The notes: generated by a model not told the origin, from the letters alone. A stretch of DNA of 64,000 nt from Tubulanus polymorphus (GCF_964204645.1 NC_134028.1:14433263-14497262), one strand, 5' to 3'. Numbered from the stretch's first letter, positions 1-10,581 are shown. Program-made: numbers and translations.

Positions 1-76
1 TAACTCAAAAATAATAATTCAACACTAAATATATAATAAGATATTTCAAATTACTTTTAATTTTTCTCTTAAATAA

Positions 77-277
77 GTGGATTGTTTCAGCATTCCAATT
101 GGGAAAAGTGATTTGAAGCATTATTTAGTTGCTGGAGGTTTAATATTGGCAGCACTTTACTTTGACTATGAAAATATTTCAAAAGATCTATTGAATGAAA
201 ACATTAAATTGAGTAAAAAGTTAAAGAAGTTAAATGGAAAAAATCATCGAAATAAAAAAGTTATTGAATCAGATTAG
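77..277 (+). CDS. Small membrane-type protein of element A, start codon probably lost
   Basis: Open frame of 66 codons, not recognised. It has one hydrophobic segment (about residues 14-30) followed by a lysine-rich, coiled-coil-like tail. The reading frame begins at GTG in the context AAATAAGTGG. Genes of the related elements start in the context AAATAAATGG, so this looks like an ATG-to-GTG mutation of the real start. Together with the next ORF it resembles the small membrane-protein modules of B-D in style but not in sequence. Confidence 0.4.
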   Translation: MDCFSIPIGKSDLKHYLVAGGLILAALYFDYENISKDLLNENIKLSKKLKKLNGKNHRNKKVIESD

Positions 278-297
278 TGAATTAATCGAATAATTAA

Positions 298-595
298 ATG
301 AGTGAAAATATATTAAAGTTATTACATCTAATATATAAAAATCAACAGAATATTAAATCAATTATTATGCTGACAGGATTAGTTTCATTTTCAGTTTACT
401 CATTAAAACAGTTGTTAGAATTTTATGAAAACTGTAAAATTAAATATACAGAATTAAAAGATAATATCAATTATCTATCAGATAGATTGAATAATATTTA
501 TTTCTTGTGAAATTTGTAATAAAAGATATAAAAATTTAAGGAGTTTAAAAACTCATAAATATATTCATGAATTAGATGAGAAATTACATAATTAA
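298..595 (+). pseudogene. Small membrane protein with downstream C2H2 finger in a shifted frame
   Basis: ATG at 298 in a TTAAATG context opens a 70-codon frame with a hydrophobic segment near residues 22-38 and ends at 510. From about 503 another frame encodes a C-x2-C-x12-H-x4-H zinc finger and stops at 595. Either two genes overlap, or one gene was split by a frameshift. The frameshift reading is my inference, because no intact copy is present for comparison. Confidence 0.4.
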
Positions 596-1375
596 AATTA
601 AGCAATTGACTGTTAAATTGGCTGAAATATATAAAAATGAATAAATTATATGAGGTACGAGTAAGAAACCAAGATTCTTGCCAAGAAAGTAAGAATTCTT
701 GGATTCTTCCTCGTACCTCTCGTACTTAATTTTATAAAAATGAATAAATTATATGTTTTCACTTAATAAAAATAAAAATAGTTATAATATAATCTATTTT
801 TTATACAATTACTAATAATTTACATCTTTAATTTTTATGAAAACTAATTTATATATCTAAGTAAGACGGGTACTAGAGGTACGAGTAAGAAAGTAAGAAT
901 TCTTGGATTCTTACTTGTACGTCTCGTACCTGTCTTACTTTCTTACTTTCTTGGATTCTAGACACAGGGGGGGTCTTATATTCAAGTAAACCCTATGTCT
1001 TCACAGATTTATCATATTTTCAGCTAATATATTATAACACTGGGAAAGGTACAAATTATATTCAAATATATATATTTTTTTTATAGTAATTCTATGAATC
1101 TATCAGATAAATATTTTTATTCTTTACGCAGCACTAGAATAATACAAGATGATACTAAGTTTTTCTAGTTGAATTTTAGTCAAATGTAAAGAAATTTAAA
1201 GTAAACAAGAATTGAATAAAAAACATTAAAAAAACAATAAGTAACTTTAACAAAACTAGCTTATTCAATTGTACTGTTTTTTTTTATTGAACAAGCTAGT
1301 GTTGTTAAATTGACATATTTTTTATTAAAATTGATTTTAGAAGTTATTCATATTCATATATATGAATGTTTTAAG
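511..1375. repeat. Non-coding end of element A with hairpins
   Basis: No convincing gene beyond the finger that ends at 595. The stretch holds two related inverted repeats, 651-725 and about 869-962, built from GAGGTACGAGTAAGAA and its complement with AAGAATTCTTGG between. A further inverted repeat lies at about 1250-1300 (ACTAGCTTATTCAAT against ATTGAACAAGCTAGT) beside AAAAAACAATAA. This resembles the AGCTAGT region that precedes the ~200-aa protein gene in B, C and D. Confidence 0.6.
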
Positions 1376-1497
1376 AGTAATAGGGATGATAGGGGTTCAG
1401 GTCAAAGGTTGAAGGGTCGAAAAATAAATTCGAGTGTGCGAGAATTTATTTTTCGACCTTTCGACCTTTGGCCTGAACCCCTATTATCCCTATTACT
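1376..1497. repeat. Foldback terminus of element A
   Basis: 122-bp palindrome. The left arm begins AGTAATAGGGATGATAGG and the right arm is its near-exact reverse complement ending CCCTATTACT. The centre (about 1420-1455) is an AT-rich arm around TTCGAGTGTGCGAGAA, and the same centre occurs in the terminal palindromes of B and C. Polinton ends begin 5'-AG and finish CT-3', as here. Host DNA follows directly. Confidence 0.85.
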
Positions 1498-1542
1498 CAT
1501 GGAATTTTCAAATACGGGAAGGCACTGGCGGTCAAAACTTAC

Positions 1543-1737
1543 AGTGAACGCAAAAAAGTGATGCTTGTAGGTTTTTTCTCCGAATACAAACTCTGCCCCG
1601 GCTTCAGTGTGTGCTAGGAACTCCGACACTCGGTCACCAGCCCATTTAAATGCGGTGTATCCCCAAAACGTTCTGAGAATTATGAGGGCAAAGACAAACT
1701 GTAGCCCTAACCCCCACAATACAGGTCGCCACTTCAC
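1543..1737 (-). CDS. Host concentrative nucleoside transporter (SLC28-like), internal exon
   Basis: 195-bp exon in phase 0, bounded by an acceptor (TTCTAG before GTGAAG) and a GTAAGT donor. Its 65 codons contain WRPVLWGLGLQF and AGAEFVFGEK, signature stretches of the SLC28/CNT family, which couples nucleoside uptake to a cation gradient at the plasma membrane. It follows the exon at 2028-2172 in frame. The next exons would lie to the left of element A, so A sits in the following intron, with its end only 45 bp from this splice donor. Confidence 0.9.
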
Positions 1738-2027
1738 CTAGAACAATGAATAAAGTCATATAGCAAACGAGTAGCCGATGGTTGATATTATTTTTGGGGG
1801 CATCTTTGAGTGTTTATGGGCCCTCGTCCTTCTAGGTAATGCAACTTTTTCAGTTTGAAACTAATTTCTAACATAGAACGAGAAACCCGGCTTGCAACTG
1901 ACGAGGAAAGCCGGTCTTTAGTTTAGTTTATTTGCATAATACAATTTTTTGGGGACTGCCCTTTTTTGATCAACGCTAATCTATTCTACGTTCTTAAAAG
2001 TAACATGTGACCTTCCTTATTTATTAC

Positions 2028-2172
2028 CTTGGATGGATTCTTGGATGTAACAAAGCACAACAAGACATACGCAATCAGACCCGCTCCAGATAAGAGATTT
2101 CTGGGGTTTTTCATTCCAACCTCTAACACTAATACCAAAATCAATGCTATCAGTACCAACACAATGAAAACC
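2028..2172 (-). CDS. Host SLC28-like transporter, internal transmembrane exon
   Basis: 145-bp exon with an acceptor (TTGTAG) before GGTTTTC and a donor GTAATA after AAG. The first base completes a Trp codon split with the exon ending at 6184. The exon encodes two hydrophobic stretches (IVLVLIALILVLVLEV and SGAGLIAYVLLCFV) ending SKNPSK, where CNT proteins carry the equivalent helices just before the WRPVLWG motif. Splice phases agree on both sides. Confidence 0.88.
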
Positions 2173-2990
2173 CTACAAGGATATGGCACAAACATATTAT
2201 AGTGAAGATATCAATTATAAATAGATAAATGGTTAAAATGGCAAATTCAATTTTTTTCCATAATTTTTATAACACCTGTGCCTCTATTTCCTAATATGCG
2301 ATGCCGTACGCAATTGCTGGTAATCCTTAACCGGTGGATAGATCAAACATTGAGCATAAATAATACTGTAAAGGTTATCTGCTTTGATAGAGGTTATGAG
2401 GTATGAAAGTTAGAAAGGTATAAATAGTATTTCTGCTACAATCAATTCAATTGTTGTAGGCCTATCTTAGTTTGATAAATGTATATAGGTAAGTGAAGTT
2501 GCAAGTTATTATATGCGATAATGAAACGTTTTATACATTTGTAATGATCAAAATATTGGTAATAATAAAATTCGAATATAAAAATATTTCTTGTACCCCG
2601 TAAGAAATAAATCTAATCAATTTGGTCTATGGAGCCAATTGAAGTAAACTTCATACTGTTCATGTTTCATGGAAAATCATTGATGAATAAAGAACACCCG
2701 AGAAGTTACAAATTGATGATTTTGCGAATTGAAACTGTTTTAACAAATTGAAATTGTTTTACAGTATGAAGTACATTAGCGCCCTTTTCAATGTGATACA
2801 ATATTCAACGTTAGTTTCCACTAAATTTGTATCATTACGCCCAGCGTATAACTGACTAATCCTAGCAGTCATCTCTCCCTGGGGGGAAGTAACAATCAAT
2901 CCAAGCGAGGCGGGATCGAGTATACAATATGGAAAAATAGTCCAATGACATCTATACCTGACGTATCAATACGCACAATGCAGGCCGAAG
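2173..2990. other. Intron sequence, nothing recognisable
   Basis: Right-hand part of the 4-kb intron between SLC28 exons 6184-6554 and 2028-2172 (minus strand). I see no ORF, RNA gene or clear repeat here. Confidence 0.5.
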
Positions 2991-3175
2991 ATCTGCCAAT
3001 CTTAACATTCCCAACATTCCAGCAATACCGACATACCGGCAATCCCAACATACCGGCACTCCCGACATACTGACACTTTCGACATACCGGCAGTCCCAAC
3101 ATACCGGCAATCCGACATTCCGGCACTCCCGACATACCGGTACTCCGACATACAGGCACACCGGACATACATGTT
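2990..3175. repeat. Minisatellite of ~16-18 bp units (ACATACCGGCA type)
   Basis: About ten degenerate direct copies of a unit close to CCGACATACCGGCACTC lie head to tail. The long reading frames across it come from the repeat and are not a gene. There are no conserved spacers, so it is not a CRISPR array. Confidence 0.85.
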
Positions 3176-3194
3176 TTGAAAATGTTTATTTGAA

Positions 3195-3485
3195 AGGCTG
3201 GGGCGTTCGGTTCCTAATATTCCCTTGTAGAGGGGTGCCAGGATCGTGGGGCATTCGGTTCCTAAATAATCCCCTGTTGAGAGGTGCCGGGATCGCTGGC
3301 CGTTCGGTTCCTAATATTCCCCTGTATAGAGGTGCCGGGATCGTGGGTCGTTCGGTTCCTAATTATCCCCTGTAGAGAGATTCGTGGGGCGTTCGGTTCC
3401 TAATATTCGCCGGTAGAGAGGTGCTGGGGTCATTGGGCGTTCGGGTCCTCATATTTCACTGTACAGAGGTGCTGGCATCGTGGTA
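3195..3485. repeat. Tandem repeat of ~50-bp units
   Basis: Six imperfect copies of a unit containing GGGCGTTCGGTTCCTAATA and GTAGAGAGGTGCCGGGATCG, in direct orientation. Frames across it are repeat artefacts. The TGTCGG-rich DNA at 3485-3560 loosely resembles the complement of the preceding minisatellite. Confidence 0.85.
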
Positions 3486-5031
3486 TGTCGAATTGCCTAT
3501 ATGTCGGTGTGTCGGTCCGTCGGGATTGTCGGGTAGGTCTGATTGTCGGTATGTCCCAGTTTTCAAAAACACATATAAACACACATGCTTTAACGCATGC
3601 GCACTCTACTGATTTCTCTACTTAGCCGAAAATTGATAGGTAGTTAACGCGTCCTGGAACTACGGTCGAGCCGGAAGGAATTGCCAGTGTTATGATTCAA
3701 AAACAGAATTATGAACCGAAGCACTCATTCATTCACCCATCTTAAGCTTCCGCAATGAGAGATTATATTGCCATATTCTGAACTTGATCCGCTAGGCGCT
3801 CAGGTGTCATCTAGCAGACCAGGTACCCATTTATCCCTCGCTCAAGAGAGGCATTGAGGATATGTGTCTTGCCTGCGTAAAAAAGGTTGTTCCATGTGCG
3901 TTGGATGTCTTGTATTAGCGAGCAACATTGCATCACGTGAAATTACAAAAAAAATGATCTGAATAACCGAGTGTCACTGCTGTCTCCATGAAATGTTTTC
4001 TGCGCGTTTTTGTTTTGCAGTGTACGCTTTATTTTATAAAATATTCACTTAGAATGTTTTGACTGACGAGAAAGACTTTTTTGTTTTGATGAAGCAAATG
4101 TAATGCTGTGTGCGGCGGGCTGAATGCCATGTGCGTTTGAGTCAAAACACAAAACGCTAAACAGAAAAGCCCGCTTCACGCGGCAAAACATTTTTTCACC
4201 AGTACAAAAAACGTATCTTTCACAAAACATGATTATTAAAACTGGGAGTGCACACGGCATAACAAAAATGCGCAGAAAAAATAGCTTGGACCATGGAGTC
4301 CACGGAGACGATAATGCGCTAAACCACAAAACATACCGCACATGGGACGAAAAACGGTTTTGACGAAACAAAAAAGTTTTTTGCATATCAACCAATGCTT
4401 GTTTCGGGCGGCGGGCTCAACAGCTTGCTCTAAGCCGCCATTTGAGAACACCGGTTAAATACTGATGTGCATTTATGGAAACTTGCTATCCTGGAATATT
4501 CTCGGTCGTACTCGGGAAATGTAAACCGGTAATATAATACTTACAATTGGAATCGAGTACACAAGCTCATAAAAAGGCCTAAGAGCTATTCGTCGTTCTA
4601 GGGCAACCCGCTTTGCCGTAATAAATTCAAAGTCAAGTATGAAAATTCATTACGCGCATTCGCTTGCTTCGCTTTATAAATCATCGAAATTATTGAATGA
4701 CATTATATTGAAACAAACTTTAGTACATGTAGTTTCTTTTAAATATATACAACCCGAGTAAGTTCCTTAAATATTCGGTTGCAGTAAAGTGAATCTGTAG
4801 GCCTATATTTTGGTGACCTCAAATTGCGAATGGGTTGTTCATTGTATTCATAGATGACGCATCAACTCGTCGGAAGATTTTCAGTCGGTTAAAACATACG
4901 ATAGATCAAAGAAAAATCACTAAACTTGGAAGCTATTGCCGTCATTTGATATCAATAATTGAACGTCTGATTAGTGAAATCAAATAGAACGTTTTAATGA
5001 AATATTCTCCATTATTGGCGATATCATAAGG
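3486..5031. other. Intron sequence without a supported gene
   Basis: The frames at 4045-4450 on both strands have no recognisable family and overlap each other. Two stretches sharing GGCGGGCT (about 4110 and 4410) hint at an old repeat. No RNA gene seen. Confidence 0.4.
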
Positions 5032-6022
5032 AAATTCAATTTAGATTTTCATTTTTATGCAGATAATTCACAGTTGTATATCAGGATAAAACCAAAAGTT
5101 AACGAATTGGTGCCCAAAAATACACTCCAACTTTGCTATACTGAACTTAAACATTGGATGGATTTAAACTTTCTTCAGGCAAACGGTGACAAAACCGAGT
5201 TCTCCCTAATTGGCTCTCCATCACAGCTTACTAAGCTTCGCACATTTGATCTCAATCTTGATGATGCTGTAATTACTTCATCTCACTCCTTACGTAATCT
5301 CGGCGTCATTTTTGATCAGAACATGTCCATGGTAAAACATGTAAACCACTTATGCTCTGTAGCTTTCTATCACCTTAGAAACATTAGTAAGATCAGACAG
5401 TTTTTGAATCAAGGAATTGCTGAACGCCTTATTCACGCTTTTGTGACAACTCGCCTTGACTATTGCAACTCTTTACTCTTTGGCCTCCCTGACAACATTT
5501 TAGATAAATTACAACGTGTTCAAAATTCTGCTGCCCGGATCCTGACGCGAAACTCAAAATTTTGTCACATAACACCGATTCTACACGATCTGCATTGGCT
5601 TCCAATCAAATACCGCATCCAATTCAAAATCTTGATCCTTACTTATAAATCCTTGAATGGTCAGGCCCCACAATATTTGAAATCATTAGTGCAATACCAG
5701 GCATCCTCTAGAGTGTTAAGATCAAACAGTCAATCATTTCTAGTCATCCCTCGTGTCAATCTAGTCTGTGCGGGTCACAGGGCCTTTTCTTACTCCGCCC
5801 CACTACTTTGGAACTCCTTACCAGATGCAATTAAATCTAGTCCTTCTACTGATGTTTTTAAAACGCAACTTAAATCCCATTTGTTCCCTAAAGCTTTTAA
5901 CTAATGATGTAAATTGTTTTTTCTATCTTTATGTTTAAATTGTGTCTTTATATTGTAAAGCCAATGAGCATATTTTATATGGATTTTAGGCTCAATAAAT
6001 TATTATTATTATTATTATTCTT
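5032..6022 (+). mobile_element. 5'-truncated CR1/L2-like LINE (reverse transcriptase C-terminal half)
   Basis: An open frame from about 5032 to 5904 starts within the reverse transcriptase at FYADN-SQLY, the place of the usual YADD-TQLY catalytic box, with the second Asp changed to Asn. It carries family hallmarks further on: LGVIFD, FVTTRLDYCNSLL, LQRVQNSAAR, HWLPIKYRI and LLWNSLPDAI. A short 3' UTR with AATAAA leads to an (ATT)n tail at about 5998-6020, typical of CR1/L2-type elements. It lies on the plus strand inside an SLC28 intron. The 5' truncation and altered active site make it dead. Confidence 0.9.
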
Positions 6023-6183
6023 GCTTTAAGATACTAGAGTTACAACGACCTTAAACGAAGACTGATTGACTGGTATTTCCTTTCTTTGCCGTAGCGCAAA
6101 TTTGACACTGACTCAGAATAATGACTAAAATACAAGATACCCCGTAGAGCGCTCCGGCAACACTAACACGTTACTTAACTTAC

Positions 6184-6554
6184 CACTTAAAGACCTGGAA
6201 ATGATTTTGCACGAACAAGTTCGTAGGTTTGCCAATAACTTTGTCAATTTGCTCGCCGAAAGCCTCTGAAACAAGACTCCAAATAATCGCTACAATGACC
6301 ACAGCCGTTATCCATAAAAGGCGAATTGATGGCTCATCACCAAACTGATAGTACATAGCATAACTGAAGTAAGCACCATACAACATCACTATCAACACTT
6401 TTATCAGAATCCAAGTGATTTTCTTGTGAGAGATATAACAGTTTTGCAAGGTGTTCTGTGTATGAGCTACCCATCTTTGACATGCGTTTTCACAGCTTTT
6501 TTCATCCTGGTCACCCGCTGAATCTTCGTGATCCAAATTAATCTCAGAATCAAT
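6184..6554 (-). CDS. Host SLC28-like transporter exon with first transmembrane helices
   Basis: 371-bp exon with an acceptor (CTTTTGTAG before ATTGATTC) and a GTAAGT donor, ending with two bases of a split Trp codon completed at 2172. It encodes an acidic cytoplasmic stretch (DHEDSAGDQDEKS) followed by two hydrophobic helices (ITWILIKVLIVMLYGAYF and LLWITAVVIVAIIWSLV) and a final FQVFKW, the usual order at the start of CNT membrane domains. Phase fits both neighbouring exons. Confidence 0.85.
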
Positions 6555-6996
6555 CTACAAAAGATAAACATGTGTACAAGATGAATATAAAGCTTTCCTA
6601 TTTAGAAAGAATTACAATAGATGAACATGGCTGCAGAGCGGCGATAACGGTTTTCTGCCTAAATGGTTCATATATCGCACTGGGAAGCGTCATCGAAATA
6701 ATTCTACAGTCCATAACATATGACTTATTTCCAAGAAGTGCAACCTGGGTCAACAATATGCTGGATATGTGGATCCAGCTACATACAAGGGCTACCACGT
6801 AAAAAGTACCGATGTACCAAAATGGCTTAACCGAAGATATGGTTCTTCCTAAGTCCCCTAGTGGCAGTTGCATGAACTAGTCCGTCGCACATGCTCTCCT
6901 TACGCGTTGTGATCGATTATTTTGTTAATACTAGGTTGATCTACCTTTATACATCAATTTGTTCAGTGAAGAATCTGCATTCAGAAAAAAACAGCG
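6555..6996. other. Intron sequence, no supported gene
   Basis: Start of the 22.8-kb intron that holds element B. Overlapping frames at 6572-6873 on both strands show no family match or splice context that I can defend. Confidence 0.4.
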
Positions 6997-7254
6997 TGTC
7001 AGGAATTCCTTGGTATCCAATTGAACGAGGAACTGACTCAGGTTTCAAACGATAGAAGATTTATTTACAGCTATATACATACAGAATACGTCGGCAGCTA
7101 TATACATACATAATACGTCGGAACAGCTTGCGTGTCTCTTTCATACTAACGGTATTTTAAAACAGTTTCAGCCCTATTCAGCCTACCGTGACACTCACGT
7201 GATCATGTGATCATAGTAATAAACACACGGTGAAGTCGGCGTAAAATGCCGACA
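6997..7254 (-). repeat. 3' LTR of a BEL/Pao-like retrotransposon
   Basis: On the minus strand the 258-bp segment starts TGTCGGCATT and ends TTCCTGACA, giving the TG...CA ends and TGTC/GACA inverted tips of an LTR. It contains AATAAA and lies about 200 bp past the end of the pol remnant. Two direct 27-bp copies of CAGCTATATACATACA-type sequence sit inside it (7068-7094 and 7095-7121). No second LTR is seen, so the element is truncated. Confidence 0.7.
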
Positions 7255-7454
7255 CTCCCGGCGCAAGGAAAATATAAATATTAGAGCAGTTTAATACAGT
7301 TTATCAAATTAATTACAGAAAAACAAATACAACACTTTCAAACTTATTTCCTAACACAATAGATCTCAATTTGAAAAAATACTTTTACAAATATGTAATA
7401 TGTCAACGTATTTGACGTATTGTCATTAAACAATACCAGCGTCGAATAGATTTT

Positions 7455-7930
7455 TTATTTTCTCTGATGCTTTTTAGCCGATCCTCTTTGTGGTTTATTA
7501 GTCAAAACATTTTCTTCTAACCTGAAGACCTCGGGGGAGACGACCTTGGTTGAAGCTGAAACTTCGAGAGGAAACAGCTTCGAAACTGGACGGTTTGTGA
7601 ACCCATTCGATGTTCTTAGGCTAACTGATCTCACGAAACCATCACTGCTTTGTTTTAAGACAGTTATAACAGCTAACCTCCAACGAGGTCGAAGTAAAAA
7701 TTCTTACTCGATTAGAACAATATCATCAATTTTCACAGCTTGGCTGCGAACCCGTTTGTGTTTGTGAAATTCTCTCAAAGAAACAAGATACTCAGATTTC
7801 CATCTATCGTGAAAATGTTCATATAAATATGCACGAATCTCAGATTGACGAGCAAGTTGCGTACTCTTATTTTGTCTAATGAAGTCTGAATCCGAATCTG
7901 AATGTGAGAACGATATACCGGTACCACGTT
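7455..7930 (-). pseudogene. BEL/Pao-like pol remnant (integrase C-terminal region)
   Basis: The minus strand encodes WKSEYLVSLREFHK, then a segment with DDIVLIE, and after one in-frame stop (about 7700) DGFVRSVSLRT and RPVSKLFPLEV. This order is characteristic of the integrase C-terminal domain (DUF5641 type) of BEL/Pao polyproteins. The frame ends at 7455. Upstream homology fades near 7930. It is a broken fragment joined to its 3' LTR. Confidence 0.8.
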
Positions 7931-9098
7931 TGGTATGAAAATAGAAAGGATTCGCCATTGAAAATTCATAGATTGACCATTGACAACCACTGACCAATTT
8001 AAACTTCTCGAATACCGTGGTCGAATTCGAAAGTGCCTGTCGTCGTATTGATAATTCTTAAACAGACCAGCAGTATGTTTTGCTACTATTTGTGAATAGC
8101 GTTGACATGATGGAAATATGTTACCTATAAAGGTTACACATCTGGATCACAGCACCTCACTTGCCACAGTGCGATATTTTCACATGTATCGTTTTACATA
8201 GTAATGCTAATACATAAACTTTTTTTTACTACGTGACTCGAAAGCTTGACTCGAATCATCTGGACAGCACTGCGTTTGAATACTCAACGAATAGAAAATA
8301 TTATTTTCGGGAAGCGCCTACAAATAGGTTTTGATGAAATAAATCCATGGCTAATCGATGCTTTAAAAAAAATAGAATCGCGAGATGATTTACCCCACAA
8401 GTTCAACTAATCAGCACGATACCAGTTAATTAAATCATTAAACGCATTGGGCTCCTAATATTTGAAATCGTTTGTTAGAATCAAAGTTGTTCTTTAGACG
8501 TGACCACCTGTGCTTCAGAAAACTGCGTACAAGACAGTGGTCATCAAATCATAAGAACATTTCTTCAAGTTTTGAAAATTCGATTATTGGAAACGATTTT
8601 TCCGTCTAAATACCAGTTTCGTTAATATGTCAAGTTTTTACTCTTGTATAGAATCTACCAAGTGCCTTCATATCGGATTGAAAATTGTTGTGATCAGTCA
8701 CCTGTTACTACTGTCAAACTGTCAGTAAAACGTGTTTTCTTGTAAAAAATCATCTATGCCCTTTGAATGCTATCCCAGACTTCAAGCGGCTTTGGTAACA
8801 CGCGGGTTCTCAGAAATTTTTTTGCCGAATCGCCGAATCACCGAATTCGACCAAGACATGGCTTAATCAATCAGTAGCCAAATAAATGAGAAATATGAAT
8901 TTCCTATTAAGATAGAAGCACGGTCGACCTTTAAAACTAGATACGATGTAATGATTGACGGTTAGATAAGATGTATTTATGTTGTTTTGTTTCTATACTG
9001 GTAATTAGGCCAGTGTAAGTAATTTCTTGGTTCATAAAAGACTAAATTACCCTAAATATTCTCCCGGCTGGACATACACTGTTTTTGGGCCGTCGCAT
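7931..9098. other. Intron sequence between the BEL remnant and element B
   Basis: No supported gene. The B sequence begins at 9099; the DNA immediately to its left (GGGCCGTCGCAT) does not match the sequence outside the homologous point in B's right terminal repeat. Confidence 0.45.
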
Positions 9099-9153
9099 AC
9101 ATTAAAAGTGTTAGCAAAGTGTGATTGAAATAATACATGATATAAATCATTGA

Positions 9154-9192
9154 ACTTCTAAAATCGATTTTAATAAAAATTTTAGTATTAAA
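9154..9192 (+). promoter_or_regulatory. TTTTAATAAAAAT-type upstream motif before the TIR zinc-finger ORF
   Basis: A TTTTAATAAAAAT stretch lies about 15 bases before the ATTAAAATGG start. The same arrangement precedes the polymerase ORF at 25695 (the other TIR copy), the HNH genes, the small gene at 21621 and the gene at 14719. I read it as one of two promoter classes; there is no experimental support. Confidence 0.5.
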
Positions 9193-9480
9193 ATGGAAGC
9201 AAATAAGTACTACTGCCCAACATGTAATATCAATATAGATAAATCCCAAAAAGCAAGACACAATAAAACTAAAACACATTTAGAGAATAAATTGAAACTA
9301 GAATATAAAGATGATATATTAGAAACTAAATTAGATGAATTAAAGAATGAAAAAGAAATATATAAATGTGATACATGTAATCAATCATTCAGTGATAAAA
9401 GATATTATAATGAACATTTAAAATCTAAAAGTCATATTAGAAATAAGAATAATGATATTTTAAGGAATGAAAAAGGATGA
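9193..9480 (+). CDS. TIR-borne zinc-finger ORF (copy of the PolB N-terminus)
   Basis: 95 codons from an ATG in the shared TTAAAATGG context. It has two C2H2-type fingers, CPTC...H-x5-H near residues 8-28 and CDTC...H-x5-H near 55-77. The sequence nearly equals the first ~90 residues encoded at 25695, because this DNA is the left terminal inverted repeat. After about 9463 it leaves the repeat and stops. It may be a relic of the TIR rather than a working gene, but a DNA-binding product is possible. Confidence 0.6.
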   Translation: MEANKYYCPTCNINIDKSQKARHNKTKTHLENKLKLEYKDDILETKLDELKNEKEIYKCDTCNQSFSDKRYYNEHLKSKSHIRNKNNDILRNEKG

Positions 9481-9553
9481 CGTTAGTCGAAGAAATGGAA
9501 GAGGATTCTAAAATGTTAATCAATTTTAATAAAAATATATATTATTATTGGTA

Positions 9554-10336
9554 ATGGAGGAACAATCACAAGCTATAAATATAAACAATAATGGTGTAAT
9601 AAATATATGCTATAAGAAATGTAATAGGTGTGAATTGAATAAATCATTAACAGAATTTCAAAAAAATAAAACTAAAAAAGATGGCAAACAAACATATTGC
9701 AAAAGCTGTACTAAACTATACAATAACAAATTTCTTGAAAATAATCCAAATTATTCAACACAATATTATATGGATAATATTGAAAAATTCAAAGTTAGAA
9801 ATAAACAATGGAGAGAAAATCACTCAGATTATATAACAGAATATATGAGAGAATGGAGGGATAATAATAGAGAATATTATAAAGCGTATCAAAATTATTA
9901 TAAGAAAGAAAGATATCAAACAGATTTTAATTACAAATAGAAAAAATGTTTCAGATCTAAAGTATCAAAATTATTCAGTAAAGAAAACCACTCAGTTACA
10001 CTAGCACATTTATTGGATTGTTCAGATAAATTTTTTAAATCATGGATAATATATCAATTCGATGATAAAATGAATATAAATAATTATGGCAATTATTTTC
10101 ATATTGATCATGTGTTACCAATATCTAAATTTGACATGAATGATGAATATGATAAAAAGTTAATTTGGAATTGGAAAAACCTGAGACCTCTTGAAAAGAA
10201 GGAAAATATGATTTAACATGACAAACTAGATTTACAGTTATATTTAGAACAGTTAACAAAAGTAACGAAATTCATTGAATTATGGAACAATAATCCAAAT
10301 AATGAACAATACGTTGAGTCTTTAATGAGTGGTTAA
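9554..10336 (+). pseudogene. HNH endonuclease gene, two in-frame stops
   Basis: ATG at 9554. An N-terminal CxxC pair (CNRCELNKSLTEF, then CKSCTKLY) is followed by an HNH core (FHIDHVLPISKFD...NLRPLEKKEN). The frame is interrupted by TAG at 9938 and TAA at 10214 but otherwise runs to TAA at 10334-10336. Intact copies are at 33687-34340 and 52641-53315. HNH proteins cut DNA; in mobile elements they may act in homing or replication, a role not shown here. Confidence 0.85.
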
Positions 10337-10581
10337 AGATTAATAGAATTCAAATAAAATATATTAAAAATTACATATCTTCAACTAGCTAGTATTAGTT
10401 ATTGTTTTTTTAATATTTTCTTTTCAAAAAAGAATACTTTATATCACAAATAAAAAATACTAAAAAAACAATAACTAATACTAAAATTCTTTACCTTTAA
10501 CTAAGCTAGTATTAATCTAAAGAGATACTGGTATCATTTTATAATACTTATAATATTTGTTTGCTTTTTTCTCTAATATAA
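10337..10581. repeat. AGCTAGT inverted-repeat region upstream of the ~200-aa gene
   Basis: AT-rich stretch with paired arms TATTAGTTATTGTTTTTTTA (about 10390-10410) and its complement (about 10460-10482), flanked by AGCTAGTATTA copies. Equivalent regions occur at 35268-35460 (C) and 52375-52560 (D). It lies between gene ends and the ATAAATG start at 10582 and could be a terminator or promoter hairpin. Confidence 0.55.

Larger units (their letters stand above)
1..1497 (+). mobile_element. Element A: right end of a Polinton/Maverick-like element (partial)
   Basis: The AT-rich sequence ends at 1376-1497 in a foldback starting AGTAATAGGG and ending CCCTATTACT. The DNA just inside it (1316-1375) matches the sub-terminal DNA of elements B, C and D, including the stretch ATTGATTTTAGAAGTT and the TTTTAAG that abuts the foldback. 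Host DNA with SLC28 exons begins at 1498. The left part lies outside the window, so gene content and the target duplication cannot be checked. The visible small ORFs are not recognisable homologues of genes in B-D, so A is probably a diverged relative. Confidence 0.75.

Noticed and set aside
1376-1497. Terminal palindromes as independent MITEs
   Set aside because: They occur at the same sub-terminal position in all four elements with the same inner flank, and D's target duplication lies outside the palindromes.
2896-3168. Long overlapping frames on the minus strand
   Set aside because: They come from the 16-18 bp minisatellite; periodic peptide repeats without a domain.
4045-4451. Frames of 70-116 codons on both strands
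   Set aside because: Mutually overlapping, no recognisable domain or splice context; probably old repeat DNA.
6572-6873. Frames on both strands near the SLC28 exon, considered as an extra exon
   Set aside because: No similarity to CNT proteins and no convincing splice pair in phase.
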